Shown here: positions 46,467 to 49,491 of the stretch, one piece after another
How positions within the stretch are numbered: the first letter of the stretch is position 1
Layout: each line of letters begins with the position of its first letter
DNA from: CAZXFG01 sp964640515
GTDB lineage: Bacteria > Patescibacteriota > Patescibacteriia > Magasanikbacterales > GWA2-37-8
DNA length: 49,491 bases
Assembly (NCBI GenBank): GCA_964640515.1
Contig: CAZXFG010000001.1
Span: 1-49,491, forward strand
Reading direction: 5' to 3'
Translations under genes and position numbers: made by a program
Notes under the pieces: generated by a model
Database searches by the model: none
What the model was told of the DNA's origin: nothing
Seen by the model: the letters and a program-made list of their open reading frames with translations, nothing else

Positions 46467-48542
46467 CTATTTCTGTTTCCCGCTGATAATCTGCAGGGCC
46501 ACATTGTTCGGCACTTCGGCATAATGGCTGAACTCCATAGTAGAACTGGCCCGGCCTTGAGACATGGAACGAAGCGAAGTGACATAACCAAACATACTGG
46601 CCAACGGCACCAGGGCTTTTACCACTTTCATCTGCGCGCGTTCAGTCATTTCTTGAATCTGCCCGCGTTTAGAGTTCAGGTCGCCAATCACATCACCCAT
46701 ATATTGTTCCGGGGTCAGCGCTTCTACTTTCATAATCGGCTCTAAAATCACCGGCTTGGCCTTGCGGCACGCTTCTTGAAAAGCTAATGAACCGGCCATT
46801 TTGAAAGCAATTTCCGAAGAATCCACCTCATGATAAGAACCATCGTAGCAGGTCACCTTTATGTCTACCACCGGATAACCGGCCTGGATACCGCGAGTAA
46901 TGGATTCCTTGACGCCCTTTTCAATAGCCGGCAAATATTCGCGCGGGATAACACCGCCTCTGACTTCATCAACAAATTCAAAACCCTTGCCTTTTTCTTG
47001 CGGCTCTACCCGTAACCAGCAATGACCGTACTGACCGCGACCGCCGGACTGCTTAATATATTTTCCTTCCGCTTCGGCTACCACGCGAATGGTTTCTTTG
47101 TAAGCGACTTGCGGATTGCCTACATTGGCTTCCACCTTAAATTCGCGCTTCATGCGATCCACAATGATATCCAAATGCAATTCGCCCATGCCGGAAATAA
47201 TAGTTTGCAAAGTCTCTTCATCGGTGTGCACTTTAAAAGTCGGATCTTCTTCAGCCAATTTCTGCATGGCCATACCGATTTTCTCTTGATCAGCTTTAGT
47301 CTTGGGTTCAATGGCCACGGAAATAACCGGTTCCGGAAAAATAATTTTTTCTAAAACAATTGGACGATTTTCATCGCAAAGCGTATCGCCGGTAATGGTT
47401 TTTTTCAAACCAATGGCCGCCGCGATTTCTCCGGCATAGACATCGGTCACATCTTCTCGGTGATTGGCATGCATGCGCACGATACGGCCCAACCGCTCTT
47501 TTTCATTGGAAGTAGAATTATACACATAACTCCCGGCGGACACATGACCGGAATAAACACGGAAGAAAATCAATTTTCCCACAAAAGGGTCGGTGGCTAA
47601 TTTGAAAGCTAAAGCTGAAAACGGCTCTTCGTCGCTGACCTTACGAGTTTCTTCAGCTTCGGTATCGGGATTAACGCCTTTTACCGGAGGCAGATCCAAC
47701 GGTGAAGGCAAATAACAAACTACGGCATCCAGCATCAACTGCACCCCGATATTGGCTAAAGCCGAACCGCAAATTACCGGATACATTTCATTTTTTAAAG
47801 CTAAGACGCGAATGCCCTTTCTTATCTCTTCAGTATTTATAACTTCGGCATTCAAATATTTATTCATTAATTCATCCCCTGATTCGGCCACTTTCTCCAA
47901 CATAATTTTGCGATATTCGCTAACCTTGGCTTTCATATCTTCTGGAATCGGGATCTCCACCATATTTTCGCCATTCTTTCCCTCAAACTTATAGGACTTT
48001 TCTTCAATCAAATCAATCACGCCGGAAAATGTTCCTTCCGCTCCGATCGGCAACTGCACGGCCACGGCATGCTTGGATAAGCGTTCTTGAATGGAAGCCA
48101 AACTCATATAAAAATCCGCTCCCATTTTATCCATTTTGTTGATAAATGGTATGCGCGGTACTTCATATTTATCGGCCTGATGCCAAACGGTTTCCGATTG
48201 CGGCTCAACACCCTGGGAGCCGTCAAACACGGCCACAGCGCCGTCTAATACGCGGAGTGAACGCTCCACTTCCACGGTAAAATCCACATGACCCGGGGTA
48301 TCAATAATATTCAGGCGATGACTTTTCCAAAAACAAGTGGTGGCGGCGGAAGTAATGGTAATACCGCGCTCTTTCTCTTGTTCCATCCAATCCATCTCTG
48401 CCGCTCCCTCATGCACTTCACCGATTTTATGTTTTTTACCGGTATAAAAAAGCACGCGTTCGGTGGTAGTCGTTTTCCCGGCATCAATATGCGCGGCAAT
48501 ACCAAAATTACGCGTTTTTTCTAGGGAATATTCACGTGGCAT
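46467..48542 (-). CDS. fusA: Elongation factor G
   Basis: 691 aa translocation GTPase. AHIDAGKTT (17-25), DTPGHVDF, NKMD and all five domains are present, including the domain IV loop and the C-terminal domain with GYVTSLRSMSQGRASSTMEF. Follows rpsG after 23 bases in the conserved str operon order. tuf is not directly next; mutM, the UMPH-1-type gene and the Phd-like gene intervene. A palindromic repeat begins 2 bases after the stop codon. Confidence 0.99.
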   Translation of the reverse strand: MPREYSLEKTRNFGIAAHIDAGKTTTTERVLFYTGKKHKIGEVHEGAAEMDWMEQEKERGITITSAATTCFWKSHRLNIIDTPGHVDFTVEVERSLRVLDGAVAVFDGSQGVEPQSETVWHQADKYEVPRIPFINKMDKMGADFYMSLASIQERLSKHAVAVQLPIGAEGTFSGVIDLIEEKSYKFEGKNGENMVEIPIPEDMKAKVSEYRKIMLEKVAESGDELMNKYLNAEVINTEEIRKGIRVLALKNEMYPVICGSALANIGVQLMLDAVVCYLPSPLDLPPVKGVNPDTEAEETRKVSDEEPFSALAFKLATDPFVGKLIFFRVYSGHVSAGSYVYNSTSNEKERLGRIVRMHANHREDVTDVYAGEIAAAIGLKKTITGDTLCDENRPIVLEKIIFPEPVISVAIEPKTKADQEKIGMAMQKLAEEDPTFKVHTDEETLQTIISGMGELHLDIIVDRMKREFKVEANVGNPQVAYKETIRVVAEAEGKYIKQSGGRGQYGHCWLRVEPQEKGKGFEFVDEVRGGVIPREYLPAIEKGVKESITRGIQAGYPVVDIKVTCYDGSYHEVDSSEIAFKMAGSLAFQEACRKAKPVILEPIMKVEALTPEQYMGDVIGDLNSKRGQIQEMTERAQMKVVKALVPLASMFGYVTSLRSMSQGRASSTMEFSHYAEVPNNVALQIISGKQK

Positions 48543-48565
48543 AATTAAAATTTAAAACTAATTAA

Positions 48566-49042
48566 TTATCTCGCGAAACGAGCGAAATGGGCAAAAGCCT
48601 TATTGGCTTCAGCCATGCGATGGACATCGTCCCTTTTCTTAATGGCATCGCCCAAACCTTGAGAAGTTTCAATGAGCACCGTGGCCAATTTCTTAGCCAT
48701 GGGCTGACCCTTTTTGTTGCGAGCGGCTTCAATAATCCAGCGAAAAGCCAAAGCGTCCTGGCGTTCTCCGCGCACCGGCAGAGGCACTTGATAGTTGGCG
48801 CCGCCGACGCGCTTGGAACGCACTTCCACTTGCGGTTGAATCAAACGCACCGCTTCCTCAAATAATTTAAGCGGGTCTTTATGGCCGGCCGCGATGATAT
48901 TTTTAAAAGCTTCGTAAACAATATCCTGGGCCACTGTCTTCTTCCCCTTTTTCATGATATAATTGGTAAATTTAGCCAAAGTTACATGGCCATATTTCGG
49001 ATCCGGTTTTATGATTCGTTTTACCACTTTTTTACCGCGCAT
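48566..49042 (-). CDS. rpsG: Ribosomal protein S7 (uS7)
   Basis: 158 aa, nucleates the 30S head. IKPDPKYGHVTLAKFTNYIMKKGKK and the GGANYQVPLPVRGERQDALAFRW loop are diagnostic; the C-terminal helix ends HMAEANKAFAHFARF-like. It starts 24 bases after the rpsL stop. Confidence 0.98.
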   Translation of the reverse strand: MRGKKVVKRIIKPDPKYGHVTLAKFTNYIMKKGKKTVAQDIVYEAFKNIIAAGHKDPLKLFEEAVRLIQPQVEVRSKRVGGANYQVPLPVRGERQDALAFRWIIEAARNKKGQPMAKKLATVLIETSQGLGDAIKKRDDVHRMAEANKAFAHFARFAR

Positions 49043-49066
49043 ATTTTAAAAAAATCAAAATTTAAA

Positions 49067-49491
49067 TTACTTTTTAGCCGCTTTTGGCCTCTTGTTGCCA
49101 TACAAACTGCGGCCGCGACGACGGGCTTCCACTCCCAAAGCATCATAAACACCGCGCACAATATGATAACGCACGCCCGGCAGATCCTTTACGCGTCCGC
49201 CTCTAATCATTACGATAGAGTGCTCCTGCAGATTATGGCCTTCACCCGGGATATAAGCGATAACTTCCATGCCATTGCTTAAACGCACCTTAGCTACTTT
49301 TCGCAAAGCAGAGTTCGGTTTCTTGGGAGTGGTGGTATAGACCTTGGTACAAACACCTCGTTTAAAAGAAGAACCTTTATCAAAATATGTCTTGCGACGA
49401 TGTAAATTATCAATGGTAAATTGCAGAGCCGGAACCTTGCTTTTTTTGATTTTATCTTGACGACCCTTGCGCGCCACTTGATTGAGTGTAG
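49067..49491 (-). CDS. rpsL: Ribosomal protein S12 (uS12), start cut by window edge
   Basis: The reading frame continues past 49477 to the last base. The five codons before VARKGRQDK read (P)TLNQ, matching the universal N-terminus MPTINQLVRKGR, so the true ATG lies just outside and the apparent GTG at 49477 is internal. The decoding-centre loops are intact: TTPKKPNSALRKVAK and PGEGHNLQEHS with GGRVKDLPGVRYH. Lys is present at both classical streptomycin-resistance positions, i.e. the wild-type state. The C-terminus has a short Lys-rich tail. Confidence 0.97.
   Translation of the reverse strand, partial: TLNQVARKGRQDKIKKSKVPALQFTIDNLHRRKTYFDKGSSFKRGVCTKVYTTTPKKPNSALRKVAKVRLSNGMEVIAYIPGEGHNLQEHSIVMIRGGRVKDLPGVRYHIVRGVYDALGVEARRRGRSLYGNKRPKAAKK

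Noticed and set aside
46358..46591. Small minus-strand ORF over the fusA 3' end and repeat
   Set aside because: It overlaps fusA in another frame and runs through the palindromic repeat and terminator; no sign of coding.
49475..49477. GTG at 49477 as the rpsL start
   Set aside because: The frame continues upstream to the window edge reading (P)TLNQ before VARKGR, matching the universal S12 N-terminus, so the GTG is internal and the gene is cut by the window.

Overview
The window looks like a chromosome segment of a Candidate Phyla Radiation (Patescibacteria) bacterium, most likely Parcubacteria-like. The placement is inference from several signs. The ribosomal protein cluster lacks rpmD (L30, absent across the CPR) and also rpmC (L29). 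Coding is dense and AT-leaning. The starts I checked have almost no Shine-Dalgarno sequence. Promoters are near-consensus TTGACA/TATAAT, often very close to the start codon. TGA is used as a stop (pth, topA), which argues against Gracilibacteria or Absconditabacteria code 25. No mobile element with a transposase, no rRNA and no CRISPR array were seen.

Layout. 1-1568: the first codons of an RseP-type site-2 protease and a phosphohexomutase, both minus. 1650-10349: a tight plus-strand run, clpC - acidic membrane protein - TolB-like protein - DsbA-like protein - two-TM/C39-peptidase protein - radA. It meets recG (minus) with no spacer. 12426-13404: tRNA-Arg(GCG), a small membrane protein with a hairpin leader, and tRNA-Val(CAC), all minus. 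13480-23849: a plus-strand run with LCP cell-wall ligase, der, pth, dprA, an ECF-S-like membrane protein, folC, topA and rel. 23852-25489: parB and parA, minus. 25566-26660: tRNA-Leu(CAA) directly followed by a membrane-anchored metallophosphoesterase. 26793-31193: a minus run adk-map-orf-ruvX-recO-asnS. 31319-31870: a small, GC-rich, SD-led ORF followed by a dense repeat cluster. 31890-42701: secY and the spc/S10 ribosomal protein operon (minus), with a structured leader containing a terminator ahead of rplC. 42759-49491: tuf, a Phd-like protein, a UMPH-1-type nucleotidase (plus), mutM, fusA, rpsG and rpsL (cut by the window edge).

The most striking non-coding signal is a pair of elements at 26661-26786 (plus) and 31751-31870 (minus). 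They share three blocks of 18, 15 and 17 bases that are identical. These blocks are separated by helices whose sequences differ almost completely while base pairing is kept. This is the signature of a structured three-way-junction RNA or a structure-selected repeat, and both copies are set inside terminator-like outer stems. A second family, the palindromic GTCATTGCGAG element, sits in frame inside radA between the Walker A and Walker B motifs and again directly after the fusA stop codon.

Functionally the window is mostly housekeeping: translation (ribosomal proteins, EF-G, EF-Tu, Pth, Map, AsnRS, tRNAs), secretion (SecY, RseP), nucleic acid maintenance (RadA, RecG, RecO, RuvX, TopA, MutM, DprA), segregation (ParAB) and stress signalling (Rel, ClpC). 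The exported four-gene cassette between clpC and radA is the main accessory-like block.
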